This document shows positions 56,692-64,000 of a stretch of DNA of 64,000 nt, one piece after another. A program made the translations under genes and the position numbers. The notes beneath the pieces are model-generated. The model did no database searches. It saw nothing but the letters and a program-made list of their open reading frames with translations, and was not told the DNA's origin. This DNA comes from Xylanimonas cellulosilytica (GTDB lineage Bacteria > Actinomycetota > Actinomycetes > Actinomycetales > Actinomycetaceae). Position 1 is the stretch's first letter. Each line of letters starts with the position of its first letter. The stretch is taken from assembly GCA_001072465.1 (NCBI GenBank), contig JVKM01000059.1, positions 32,263 through 96,262 of the forward strand, read 5' to 3'.

Positions 56692-56763
56692 TGTGTCTCC
56701 TAGTTTCGTTAGATGCGCGAGATTGTGTTGCGAATTGAATTCTAGCCCCGTGGCGCGAACGCT

Positions 56764-57789
56764 TCAGGAGCGGGCGCGCCAGTCCTTCACGGCCTTCGCG
56801 GCGGTCAGGGCACGGTAGGTGGCCTTCTTGATGGGCATGTCCCAGCCACCGGGCACGTCTGTGAAGTGCGTGGCGAAGGCGCTCTTGTACTTTCCGACGC
56901 TATAGAGGTCGGGGCAGCGCGGCGAATGCGCGCCCATCAGGTCGAACTCACGCACGCCGTCGCGGGCAAGGAATTCGGCGGCCAGGAAATCCAGGACCGG
57001 GGGCTGGCGCAGGCGACGGCCGGCCTCGGTGGAGGCGCCGTATTCGGCCTGCGCACGGATTCCCTCGACGAGGCAGAAGTCCCAGCACAGGATGTTTCCG
57101 TCGGCATCGCGCATCGAGAAGATGCGGGCGTGCTGCGGGCCCAGCGTCTTGAGCAGGCTGAGGTAGTACTCCTTGGGGTGGGGACGGAAGCCGTCGCGCT
57201 TGGCGGTCTCTTCCATGACGGCGTAGTACTCGTCGATGACGGCCTCGGCGTTGGCAGTGTCCTCGTGGAAGGTGATGCCCTCGGCCTTGCCCTTCTTCAG
57301 GCCGGAGCGGATCGAGCGTTTGCCGGCCTTGGGCATGGCGGCGAGGATCGCTTCTTCGGTCTTGCCGGACGTGTCGATGACGACGGTGCGGTCGTAGGAG
57401 ATCGTCTGCAGCGGCATGCACAGATCGGGGTGCTGGTAGATGGCGTGCAGGCGCACGAAGGCGACGGTCTTGTCCTTCGCCTTAATCTCGCGCACAAGGT
57501 CCGCTCGCAGAGCGGCTTCGCGCTCCGGGGAGGCTTCCTTCACCCACGCAGGTCCCCACTTCGCCCACAGGTAGTGGACGCCGCGCACCGAATACTTGTA
57601 GAGGGTGATGAACGCGATCTTGGAATCATCCTCGCACCAGGCGTAGCGCCCCCACACTCCGTGGCCCTGGGATTCCTCAAAAGCCTCCCACACGCACGTC
57701 TGTTCGATGGGCAGGGAGCGGTCCTGGAAGCCAGAGACCGCGGCGATCTTGTCTTCCTGAGAAATGGGCACGAGTGCGGTTGTCGTCAT
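56764..57789 (-). CDS. FemAB/FemX-type peptidoglycan aminoacyltransferase
   Basis: 341-aa FemABX family protein (twin GNAT fold) that uses aminoacyl-tRNA to add residues to the stem peptide of lipid II. Features are YLWAKWGPAW, the AILAAMPKAGKRSIRSGLKKGKAEGI stretch (family RR/K motif) and LDFLAAEFLARDGVREFDLMGAHSP. Which amino acid it adds cannot be read. It sits 99 bp downstream of an ATP-grasp ligase on the same strand, a likely functional partner in cross-bridge synthesis. Confidence 0.9.
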   Translation of the reverse strand: MTTTALVPISQEDKIAAVSGFQDRSLPIEQTCVWEAFEESQGHGVWGRYAWCEDDSKIAFITLYKYSVRGVHYLWAKWGPAWVKEASPEREAALRADLVREIKAKDKTVAFVRLHAIYQHPDLCMPLQTISYDRTVVIDTSGKTEEAILAAMPKAGKRSIRSGLKKGKAEGITFHEDTANAEAVIDEYYAVMEETAKRDGFRPHPKEYYLSLLKTLGPQHARIFSMRDADGNILCWDFCLVEGIRAQAEYGASTEAGRRLRQPPVLDFLAAEFLARDGVREFDLMGAHSPRCPDLYSVGKYKSAFATHFTDVPGGWDMPIKKATYRALTAAKAVKDWRARS

Positions 57790-57888
57790 GGTGTCCTCGT
57801 TAGTCGGAAATATCGGTCGCGTAGGGGGTCAGTCTATCAGGGCCACCTCCCCCACCGACGAGGCCGGGGCGGGCCGGGGCGGTGAGAG

Positions 57889-59166
57889 TCAGTACGACGT
57901 CTCCGTCGGCTCCGGGTAGTACCGGGCGAACTTACGCCTGTGGTTCTGCTTCTGGAGCCACACGGTGAGGTTGCGGCGCAGGTCTTTCTCCGTCGGATTG
58001 AGGAGCAGATCGAATCGCCGGCCCTCACGGATGATGCGCTTGACGCGCGCGCGCAGATCCTCATCAGTGATGTAGTGCAGCAGAAGGGAGTCCGGGACGA
58101 GGGTGTAGAGAATCTCGTCGGTCGCCTGGGTCTGCTCGCAGGCCTTGCCGTCGATAAGGTCCTCGACCATCGGGATCATCGGGTTCGCGCCGGCGGCAGC
58201 CATGTACCAGTTGTTGCGGCCGATGCGCGGGTTCACCTCAAAGAAGAGCGCTCGCCCGTCCCGGGGATCGATCTTCACGTCGAAGTTCGCAAATCCGCGG
58301 TAGCCGTTCTCGGTCAGCAGGGCGCAGGCGTCGCGCCACAGGGCCGGGAAGTCCTCGGTGATCATGGCGACGGGGTTGCCGATCATCGTGGGCGCGTGGT
58401 CTTCGAGGAGGACGCGCGCCGACCCGATCAGGGTCACCTCTCCGCGCGAGTCGACATACGCCGTGATCGAGCGCATCGCGGTGTTATCGCCGGGAATCAA
58501 CTCCTGCACCAGGAAGGTATCTCGGAAGCCCGCAGCCTTCAGGGTCCCCCACAGCTGCGTGAGTTCCTCGGCCGTGTCGATGAACCAGATCTTGCGCTTG
58601 CCCTCAAACTCGAGCACGTCGTAGGGCTCGCCCTTCGCAGACTTAGCAACCACGGGGAAACTGAAGGGAATCTCAGGAGCAGCCCAGGCCTCGTCCTCCA
58701 CGCCGGAGAAATCGACCTCGACAGTACCCGGCGTGGCAATGCCCGCACGCTCGCACGCACGAGCAAACTCCGCCTTGTCGGTGAGTCGATCCATGACCTC
58801 CTCGGTGGGGAACGGCAGCGCGTAGTGGCGCGAGAGCGTCTCCACGTTCCGAGCAACGAACGCCGAGAAAATGTCGTGGTTGGCCATCAGGATGAGCTTC
58901 TTATCCGAATGCTCACCCGCAATGGTCATAAGGACGTCCAGGAGCTGTGCGTCACTCGCATGGGCGCTCACGTGGCGGACATCAAAAAAGTGCGAACGCG
59001 TGATCGACTCGGTCGGCTGCGACCCCACGCAGATGCACCGACAACCGAACGCTTCGTTGAAACAACGCCCAATTCCGTACACTCCGAAGTCTCCTCCGAT
59101 AATGACGGGCAGGATATCTTCGCGGGGCATCAGCGGTCGCGTCTGAGTCAGATAGTCGATCGTCAT
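57889..59166 (-). CDS. ATP-grasp ligase, likely D-amino acid cross-bridge ligase
   Basis: 425-aa ATP-grasp protein. ATP-binding motifs FPVVAKSAKGEPYD, FLVQELIPGDN and the metal site FFEVNPRIGRNNWYMAAAG are seen; the tail is basic. It resembles the family including the enterococcal D-aspartate ligase, which links a D-amino acid to the lysine of the peptidoglycan stem. This, with the FemX-like gene next to it, suggests cross-bridge formation. Other carboxylate-amine ligase roles are possible. Confidence 0.82.
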   Translation of the reverse strand: MTIDYLTQTRPLMPREDILPVIIGGDFGVYGIGRCFNEAFGCRCICVGSQPTESITRSHFFDVRHVSAHASDAQLLDVLMTIAGEHSDKKLILMANHDIFSAFVARNVETLSRHYALPFPTEEVMDRLTDKAEFARACERAGIATPGTVEVDFSGVEDEAWAAPEIPFSFPVVAKSAKGEPYDVLEFEGKRKIWFIDTAEELTQLWGTLKAAGFRDTFLVQELIPGDNTAMRSITAYVDSRGEVTLIGSARVLLEDHAPTMIGNPVAMITEDFPALWRDACALLTENGYRGFANFDVKIDPRDGRALFFEVNPRIGRNNWYMAAAGANPMIPMVEDLIDGKACEQTQATDEILYTLVPDSLLLHYITDEDLRARVKRIIREGRRFDLLLNPTEKDLRRNLTVWLQKQNHRRKFARYYPEPTETSY

Positions 59167-59237
59167 GCCACAAGCCTAGCGCCTGGTAGGATACAGAACG
59201 TTCCCTGAGACCTCTCTCACCAACACGGAAGTACATC

Positions 59238-60065
59238 ATGAGCACGCCCTATTCTCCCGAGAATCAGCAGCCTTACCAGCCCCAGCAGGGTGGGTACCCC
59301 CAGCAGGGCGGATACCCGCAGGGTGACTTTGGGCAGCAGCCCACCCAGCAGTTGCCCGCTATGGGCGGCTACGGGCAGCAGCCCACCCAGCAGATGCCTG
59401 CCATGGGCGGCTACGGACAGGCTCAGGGCTACGGCCAGCAGGCCCAGCAGGGCTACTACGCTCAGGGCCAGTTCCAGGGGGCCCCGGGCGGCGGCGCACC
59501 GGAAAAGAAGAAGACGGGCCTCATTATCGGGATCGTCGCAGCCGTCGTGGTTGTGCTCATTGCCGCCGGCGTCGCCGTCTGGTGGTTCATGTCCGGCGAC
59601 GACTCTTCCGACGCTGATGCTGCCCAGAGCGCCCCGAGCGCCGCTGCCCCGTCCGCGGGCGCAAACCCGACACCGCCTCCGGTGGGCCCCAACCCCTCCC
59701 AGCCCCCGGCGGGCACCAACCCCTCGCAGCCGCCCGCGGGTACCAACCCCTCGCAGCCGCCCATGGGCACCAACCCCTCGCAGGGCACAGCACCTGGCGG
59801 CGGCTCTGATTCCGAAAAGGAAAAGCAGGCCATCGCAGAGTGCACCAAGGAAATCAACAGCGACTACACCAACGCAAACGTCTCGGACACGAAGCTGGAA
59901 CTGATGGATAGCTACGGTGAGACCAGGTGGTGGGAATACACCGGTACTGTCAGCGGCACGAGCACTATCACGAAGAAGCCCATCACTACCCGTTTCAAAT
60001 GCTCCGTGTTCTACTTCGATAGCACGAAGGAGTACTCCGCCGTCGTCATCCCCGAGGACTACTAA
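59238..60065 (+). CDS. Gln/Gly/Tyr/Pro-rich single-pass membrane protein, paralogue 1
   Basis: Family not recognised. 275 aa. Residues 1-90 are low complexity (QQGGYPQ-type and a 14-aa unit GQQPTQQLPAMGGY repeated twice), cytoplasmic by the positive-inside rule (KKK). One helix (LIIGIVAAVVVVLIAAGVAVWWF), a Pro-rich external stalk with three 9-aa repeats, and an about 80-aa domain with two Cys (AECTKE, FKCSV) follow. Three paralogues follow each other. GGAAG site before the ATG. 71 bp from the divergent ligase gene. Confidence 0.85.
   Translation: MSTPYSPENQQPYQPQQGGYPQQGGYPQGDFGQQPTQQLPAMGGYGQQPTQQMPAMGGYGQAQGYGQQAQQGYYAQGQFQGAPGGGAPEKKKTGLIIGIVAAVVVVLIAAGVAVWWFMSGDDSSDADAAQSAPSAAAPSAGANPTPPPVGPNPSQPPAGTNPSQPPAGTNPSQPPMGTNPSQGTAPGGGSDSEKEKQAIAECTKEINSDYTNANVSDTKLELMDSYGETRWWEYTGTVSGTSTITKKPITTRFKCSVFYFDSTKEYSAVVIPEDY
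59331..59414 (+). repeat. Two 42-bp tandem repeats in paralogue 1
   Basis: 59331-59372 and 59373-59414 encode GQQPTQQ(L/M)PAMGGY. They are almost identical and in frame, so copy number can vary by slippage or recombination. Confidence 0.85.
59700..59780 (+). repeat. Three 27-bp tandem repeats in paralogue 1
   Basis: Each 27-bp unit encodes QPP(A/M)GTNPS in the external stalk. A fourth partial copy follows (QGTA..). Confidence 0.85.
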
Positions 60066-60084
60066 GAGACAGCACTAGTGTCTC
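60066..60084 (+). repeat. Inverted repeat directly behind paralogue 1
   Basis: GAGACA and TGTCTC with a 7-nt loop start right at the end of the stop codon. No T-run. Possibly a weak terminator or processing hairpin that sets the ratio of the paralogues. Confidence 0.4.
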
Positions 60085-60153
60085 GTAAGTCCCAACGACT
60101 ACGCTGTGGCGCTGACGCGCACTGACAGCTTCCGACAAACCGAGGGAATCCCC

Positions 60154-60861
60154 ATGTCCACACCCTTCAACCCCAACCAGCAGCCGATGCCCGGCAACGG
60201 TCAGTTCCCGACCGGGCAGCAGTTCGGTGCTGGTTACGGCCAGCAACCCGGCCAGCAGATGCCCAGCGTTGGCGGTTACGGTCAGCCTCAGGGCTTCGGA
60301 CAGCAGCCTCAGCAGGGCTTCTACCCGCAGGGTCAGTTCCAGGGCACCCCCTACGGCGGAGCACCGGAGAAGAAGACGGGCCTCATTGTCGGCATCATCG
60401 CAGCCGTCCTTGTCGTCGCGATCATCGTCGGCGTCGTGATCTGGGCGCTGAACAAGGACGATTCTGACTCCGCCGCTGGCTCCCCCGCCATGCCCGGGGT
60501 TCCCTCTCAGGGCTCTGACCCAGCGGCGGGCACCAACCCAATGCAGCCGCCTGTGGGCGCCAACCCGTCGCAGGGGGCAGCGCCCGGGAATGGGAGCGGC
60601 GGACAGGAAGACACCAAGCAAAAGATTCTCTCGATCTGCAAAGAGCAAATCAATAAGAACTGGGCGAACGCCAACATTTCAAACGAGAACTTCGCGCAGC
60701 CCGAGATTAACGCCAACGGAGAGAAACACGTCTATACCGGCATCGTCACGGGAACCGATACGAAGACGAACAAGACCGGGCGTTGGGCTTTCACATGTAA
60801 CGGCTACTACATCAAAAGCTACAACGACTACGGCGCCTGGATAACGTACAAAGAAGCCTAG
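60154..60861 (+). CDS. Gln/Gly/Tyr/Pro-rich single-pass membrane protein, paralogue 2
   Basis: 235 aa with the same layout as its neighbours: Gln/Gly/Tyr/Phe/Pro-rich head (residues 1-75), helix (LIVGIIAAVLVVAIIVGVVIWAL), Pro/Gly/Asn-rich stalk and a two-Cys C-terminal domain (LSICKEQ, FTCNGYY). Shared YTGxVxGT stretch with paralogue 1. The start is the ATG at 60154 behind GAGGG; an earlier ATG lacks a site. Function unknown. Confidence 0.85.
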   Translation: MSTPFNPNQQPMPGNGQFPTGQQFGAGYGQQPGQQMPSVGGYGQPQGFGQQPQQGFYPQGQFQGTPYGGAPEKKTGLIVGIIAAVLVVAIIVGVVIWALNKDDSDSAAGSPAMPGVPSQGSDPAAGTNPMQPPVGANPSQGAAPGNGSGGQEDTKQKILSICKEQINKNWANANISNENFAQPEINANGEKHVYTGIVTGTDTKTNKTGRWAFTCNGYYIKSYNDYGAWITYKEA

Positions 60862-60944
60862 GCCGTCATGATCACAAGCTGGCTCTGACGACCCAGCGTC
60901 TCAGAGAACGGCTGATTCCCACTCACTCAATACAGGGAGCACCA

Positions 60945-61703
60945 ATGTCGAACCCGTACAACCCCAACCAGCAACCGACATCCGGAAACGGCCAGTATCC
61001 GACCGGGCAGCAGTACACGCAGCAGATGCCCGTGGCAGGCGGATATCAGCAGCAGGGATACGCTCAGCAGCCGCAGCAGGGCTTCGGTCAGCAGCCTCAG
61101 CAGGGATACTACCCTCAGGGCCAGTTCCAGGGCGCCCCCTACGGTGGACAGCCGGAGCAGAAGTCGAAGACCGGGCTGATCATCGGCATCATCGCGGCCG
61201 TCGTGGTCGTGATCCTGGTCGCTGGCGTTGCAATCTGGGCGCTGACCAAGGACGATTCCTCCACCGACGAGGCATCGGCCTCGCCGAGCGCTCCGACCAG
61301 CGCAGCGCCCACGGCTGCACCCTCCTCGGCCCCCAGCCCGTCGGCTCCCGTGGCTCCCGCCCCCGCACCGACCCAGTCCACCCCGCCCGTCGGCACGAAC
61401 CCCAGCCCTGCACCGACTCAGGATGCAGGTTCATCGAGTGATGTTTCTGCAGATGAAGCATATGGCGTGAAGACTGAATGCAAGTCCGCACTGTCCCAGA
61501 CTGTCGAACAGGGCAAGCTCGAGAACTGGACAGTCGAGCGCGACGGCTTTGATTCTTCCGGACGTCCTCAGTACCTATCGAAGGGCCAGTTCAACGGCAC
61601 CCTTCTCACGGGCAAGAGCGGCACTTTCAACTTCACGTGCACGGTTGTCTACCACCAGGATCAGAAGCTGTACGAGGCCTGGGCATCTATCGACGCTTAC
61701 TAA
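60945..61703 (+). CDS. Gln/Gly/Tyr/Pro-rich single-pass membrane protein, paralogue 3
   Basis: 252 aa. Head with MSNPYNPNQQPTSGN and repeated QQGY/GQQPQ motifs, helix (LIIGIIAAVVVVILVAGVAIWAL), an Ala/Pro/Ser/Thr-rich stalk and a C-terminal domain with two Cys (KTECKSA, FTCTVVY). GGGAG site before the ATG. It is followed by the GH13 gene at 22 bp. Function unknown. Confidence 0.85.
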   Translation: MSNPYNPNQQPTSGNGQYPTGQQYTQQMPVAGGYQQQGYAQQPQQGFGQQPQQGYYPQGQFQGAPYGGQPEQKSKTGLIIGIIAAVVVVILVAGVAIWALTKDDSSTDEASASPSAPTSAAPTAAPSSAPSPSAPVAPAPAPTQSTPPVGTNPSPAPTQDAGSSSDVSADEAYGVKTECKSALSQTVEQGKLENWTVERDGFDSSGRPQYLSKGQFNGTLLTGKSGTFNFTCTVVYHQDQKLYEAWASIDAY

Positions 61704-61725
61704 ACCACACCACAAAGCACGCACG

Positions 61726-63492
61726 ATGATTCATCATCCCGAGCTGGTCCCGACCGGCTCCCACGCGGTACAGCCGTGGTGGAAAAATGCGGTGCTCTAC
61801 CAGATCTATCCCCGTTCGTTCCAGGATACGAACGGGGATGGGATCGGTGATCTTGAGGGGATTCTCCACCGCCTCGACTATCTGTCCGAGCTCGGGGTCG
61901 ATATCGTCTGGATTTCGCCGATTTACCGCTCCCCTCAGGCGGATAACGGCTACGACATCTCGGACTACCAAGACATTGATCCGCTGTTTGGCGATCTCGA
62001 CGCGTTTGATGCCCTCGTCGCGCGCGCCCACGCCCTGGGCATGCGCATCGTCATGGACCTCGTCGTCAACCACACGTCGATCGAGCACCCCTGGTTCGTT
62101 GAGTCGGCGTCGAGCGTCGACTCGGAGCGTCGAGACTGGTACTACTGGCGGGATCCACGCCCTGGCTTCGAGCCCGGAACTCCCGGTGCTGAGCCAACGA
62201 ACTGGGAGTCATTTTTCGGCGGGCCGGCGTGGGAGTACGACGCATCCACCGGCCAGTACTACCTCCATCTTTTCGCACGCGAGCAGCCCGACTTAAACTG
62301 GGAGAATCCGCAGGTTCGTGACGCCGTCTACGAGATGATGAACTGGTGGCTCGACCGGGGCGTCGACGGCTTCAGGGTCGACGCGATCGACGTCATTTCG
62401 AAGCTACCGGGCTTGCCCGATGGCGGGTTGCCCCGCCCACCGTTTGGGGTCGGCCACGAGTGCTTCGCCGACGGGCCTCGTCTCCACGAATTCCTGCAGG
62501 AGATGCACGAACGGACGTTCGACCACCATCCGGGGTCGTTTACGGTCGGCGAGGCCTCGAACGCGTCACCGGAGACGGCACTGCTGTTTTGCGATCCCGA
62601 GCGCCGCGAGTTCAACATGCTCATCCAGTTCGAGCACGTCAACCTCGGCCTCGAGAACGGCAAGTTTTCGCCCCGCCGCCTGGCGCCCGGGGAGCTGGCG
62701 GATGTTCTCACCCGCTGGCAGGACACGCTCGGGACGCGCGGATGGAACGCGCTGTACCTGGAGAACCACGACCAGCCGCGCTCGGTGTCCCGTTTCGGGG
62801 ATCCGTCGCGCTACTGGTACGAATCGGCGACAGCTTTGGCGACCGCCTATTTCCTGCAGCGCGGCACCCCCTTCATCTATCAGGGCCAGGAGATCGGCAT
62901 GCTCGGCGGTGATTTCACGGCCGCAGCCGATTTCCGCGACGTCGAATCCGTGTCGTACATGAAACGCCTAGGGATTGACGAGGTTCCCGAGGGGCTCGCC
63001 GCGATGTCGCGAGACAACGGCAGGACTCCAATGCAGTGGGATTCCTCCCCCGCTGCCGGCTTCTCTGAGGCAGTCCCGTGGATTGACGTACCCGCTTCAG
63101 CTGAGCACATTAACGTCGCAGTACAGGCGGAAGATCCTCAGTCCGTTCTGTCGTACTACCGCGCGCTCATCAGTGCTCGCCACGTCGTTCCCGCGCTGAC
63201 CGATGGAACGTTCTCACGGATAGATGCCTCAGCGCCTGCGCTCTTCGTCTATCGGCGCAGCACCCCAGGTTCGGACGTCCTCGTGATGGTCAATCTGTCC
63301 GGGCAGCACCACGCTCCCCTGTTCTCTCCAGAGGACGAGGCCGTGGCTTCGTTGCCGTGGCGCCTCTACTTGGGCAACACGGACAGATCACAGACGACGA
63401 CCGATGAGGTCGGCGACCAGATGCGGTGCGAACCCACGGTCACCACACCGATGAAGCCGTGGGAGGCTCGCGTGTATCTCCTCGCCGACTAG
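61726..63492 (+). CDS. GH13 alpha-glucosidase/oligo-1,6-glucosidase
   Basis: 588 aa. Ca-loop QDTNGDGIGDLEGI, MDLVVNHTS, the nucleophile GFRVDAIDV, the acid/base Glu in GSFTVGEAS and ENHDQPRSV with the transition-state Asp are intact. No signal peptide, so it acts on imported oligosaccharides. The ATG at 61726 starts 22 bp past paralogue 3. Exact substrate (isomaltose, maltose, trehalose-related) unknown. Confidence 0.94.
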   Translation: MIHHPELVPTGSHAVQPWWKNAVLYQIYPRSFQDTNGDGIGDLEGILHRLDYLSELGVDIVWISPIYRSPQADNGYDISDYQDIDPLFGDLDAFDALVARAHALGMRIVMDLVVNHTSIEHPWFVESASSVDSERRDWYYWRDPRPGFEPGTPGAEPTNWESFFGGPAWEYDASTGQYYLHLFAREQPDLNWENPQVRDAVYEMMNWWLDRGVDGFRVDAIDVISKLPGLPDGGLPRPPFGVGHECFADGPRLHEFLQEMHERTFDHHPGSFTVGEASNASPETALLFCDPERREFNMLIQFEHVNLGLENGKFSPRRLAPGELADVLTRWQDTLGTRGWNALYLENHDQPRSVSRFGDPSRYWYESATALATAYFLQRGTPFIYQGQEIGMLGGDFTAAADFRDVESVSYMKRLGIDEVPEGLAAMSRDNGRTPMQWDSSPAAGFSEAVPWIDVPASAEHINVAVQAEDPQSVLSYYRALISARHVVPALTDGTFSRIDASAPALFVYRRSTPGSDVLVMVNLSGQHHAPLFSPEDEAVASLPWRLYLGNTDRSQTTTDEVGDQMRCEPTVTTPMKPWEARVYLLAD

Positions 63493-63743
63493 AGCGACGA
63501 GGAGCTGTCCAAGGAACTGTCGGGCTCAATGCAAGGTGGCACTGCGCTATGAGAGCAGCATCTTGATCATCGGAGGATGACCGTCGTTCCTTTTGCACGA
63601 TTAGTGGTTTCCGGTCTCAGTACAACTGCTTCACGCACGTAGAACACGCGGGTGGGAAGACCAAGTCTTCCCACCCGCGTATTCCGCATGATTCGTGCAT
63701 TCGCGTCACCGGTCCGGAGCCGCGAAAGCAACCTTCATCGGGG
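63493..63743. other. Intergenic region with a convergent terminator
   Basis: No ORF was seen. It contains the strong hairpin listed separately and no other clear element. Confidence 0.6.
63647..63681. terminator. Convergent hairpin between the GH13 and surface genes
   Basis: A perfect 16-bp stem (63647-63662 with 63666-63681, 3-nt loop). It lies between two converging genes, so it may work in both directions. No long T-run on either side. Confidence 0.7.
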
Positions 63744-64000
63744 TCAGCGCTGACGACGCTTGACGGCGACGAGCGATCCACCCGCAAGGGCCACGATTCC
63801 GGCCAGGACGCCGACGTTCGCAGCATCAGCACCGGTCTTCGCCAGGCGCGGAGCCGGAGGCGTCGAGGGCGTCGGGGTCGGCTCCGGCGTCGGGGACTCC
63901 GAAGGCGTGGGGGTGGGCTTCGGAGACTCCGAGGGGGTCGGAGTGGGCGTCGGGGTCGGCGTCGGGGTAGGCGTCGGCTCAGGCGTGGGCGTCGGGGTAG
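63744..64000 (-). CDS. C-terminus of a sortase-anchored surface protein (LAKTG)
   Basis: The last 85 residues of a larger protein; the start is beyond the window. A Pro/Thr/Ser/Glu stalk (repeated TPTP, SESP) leads to the sortase motif LAKTG (63831-63845), a hydrophobic helix (VGVLAGIVALAGGSLVAV) and the KRRQR tail. LAxTG is typical of sortase class E/housekeeping substrates in Actinobacteria. Function unknown. Confidence 0.9.
   Translation of the reverse strand, partial: TPTPTPEPTPTPTPTPTPTPTPSESPKPTPTPSESPTPEPTPTPSTPPAPRLAKTGADAANVGVLAGIVALAGGSLVAVKRRQR

Noticed and set aside
54580..56703. 707-aa plus-strand frame
   Set aside because: Antisense to thrS; GC-rich third positions create long shadow frames.
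59238..61703. CRISPR-like or satellite repeat
   Set aside because: The repeats are in frame within coding sequence and differ in length; no spacers.

Overview
The window looks like chromosome from a high-GC actinobacterium, most likely an Actinomycetaceae species of the Schaalia/Actinomyces group. The evidence is consistently high third-position GC and frequent GTG starts with AAAGGA or GGAGG ribosome sites. Two gene orders also fit: thrS-HIT-pgsA-patA-pimA and pdxST-yebC-ruvCAB-yajC-secDF-apt-rel. Sortase-type and membrane-anchored surface proteins, and a peptidoglycan-branching gene pair, point the same way. The species is inferred from gene content only. About 55 genes fill the window and no gap exceeds 300 bp. 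I saw no rRNA, tRNA, CRISPR array, insertion sequence or prophage.

Region by region: 1-3.8 kb carries alaS (cut by the window edge), rpsD and rarA. 3.8-6.4 kb carries two secreted proteins with Pro/Ser/Thr-rich stalks and one C-terminal membrane segment. 6.7-11.9 kb is an iron-siderophore locus (binding lipoprotein, two permeases, ATPase, Fes-type esterase) with a near-consensus IdeR/DtxR box. 11.9-18.1 kb carries a Sua5/YciO-type gene, aspS, an MFS transporter and a DEAD-box helicase. 18.3-25 kb carries two dynamin-like GTPases, hisS, a metallo-beta-lactamase-fold hydrolase and a DUF349 protein. 25.1-36.3 kb is the housekeeping run rel, apt, secF, secD, yajC, ruvB, ruvA, ruvC, pdxT, pdxS and yebC, with a LexA-like SOS box in front of ruvA.

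36.4-44.5 kb carries two histidine phosphatases around a small Cys-rich protein, glnE, a glnA2-type glutamine synthetase, an SPFH/NfeD pair and a lone ABC ATPase. 44.5-47.9 kb carries the divergent glgA (GlgM type) and glgC genes plus serB. 47.9-50.7 kb carries a NUDIX hydrolase and two PrsW-family intramembrane proteases. 50.7-56.7 kb is the phosphatidylinositol-mannoside cluster (pimA, patA, pgsA) with a HIT protein and thrS. 56.8-59.2 kb carries a FemX-like aminoacyltransferase and an ATP-grasp ligase, a plausible peptidoglycan cross-bridge pair. 59.2-61.7 kb carries three tandem paralogous single-pass proteins with Gln/Gly/Tyr/Pro-rich cytoplasmic heads. The window ends with a GH13 alpha-glucosidase and the C-terminus of an LAKTG sortase substrate.

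The most interesting parts are: the tandem Gln-rich membrane proteins next to the cross-bridge pair; the two stalked surface proteins beside the iron locus; the IdeR and SOS operators; the 12-bp-arm palindrome between rel and the DUF349 gene; and the terminator placed directly in front of glnA. Nearly all genes from 1 to 59 kb lie on the minus strand. The plus-strand exceptions are the MFS gene, the 77-aa gene, glgC and serB.
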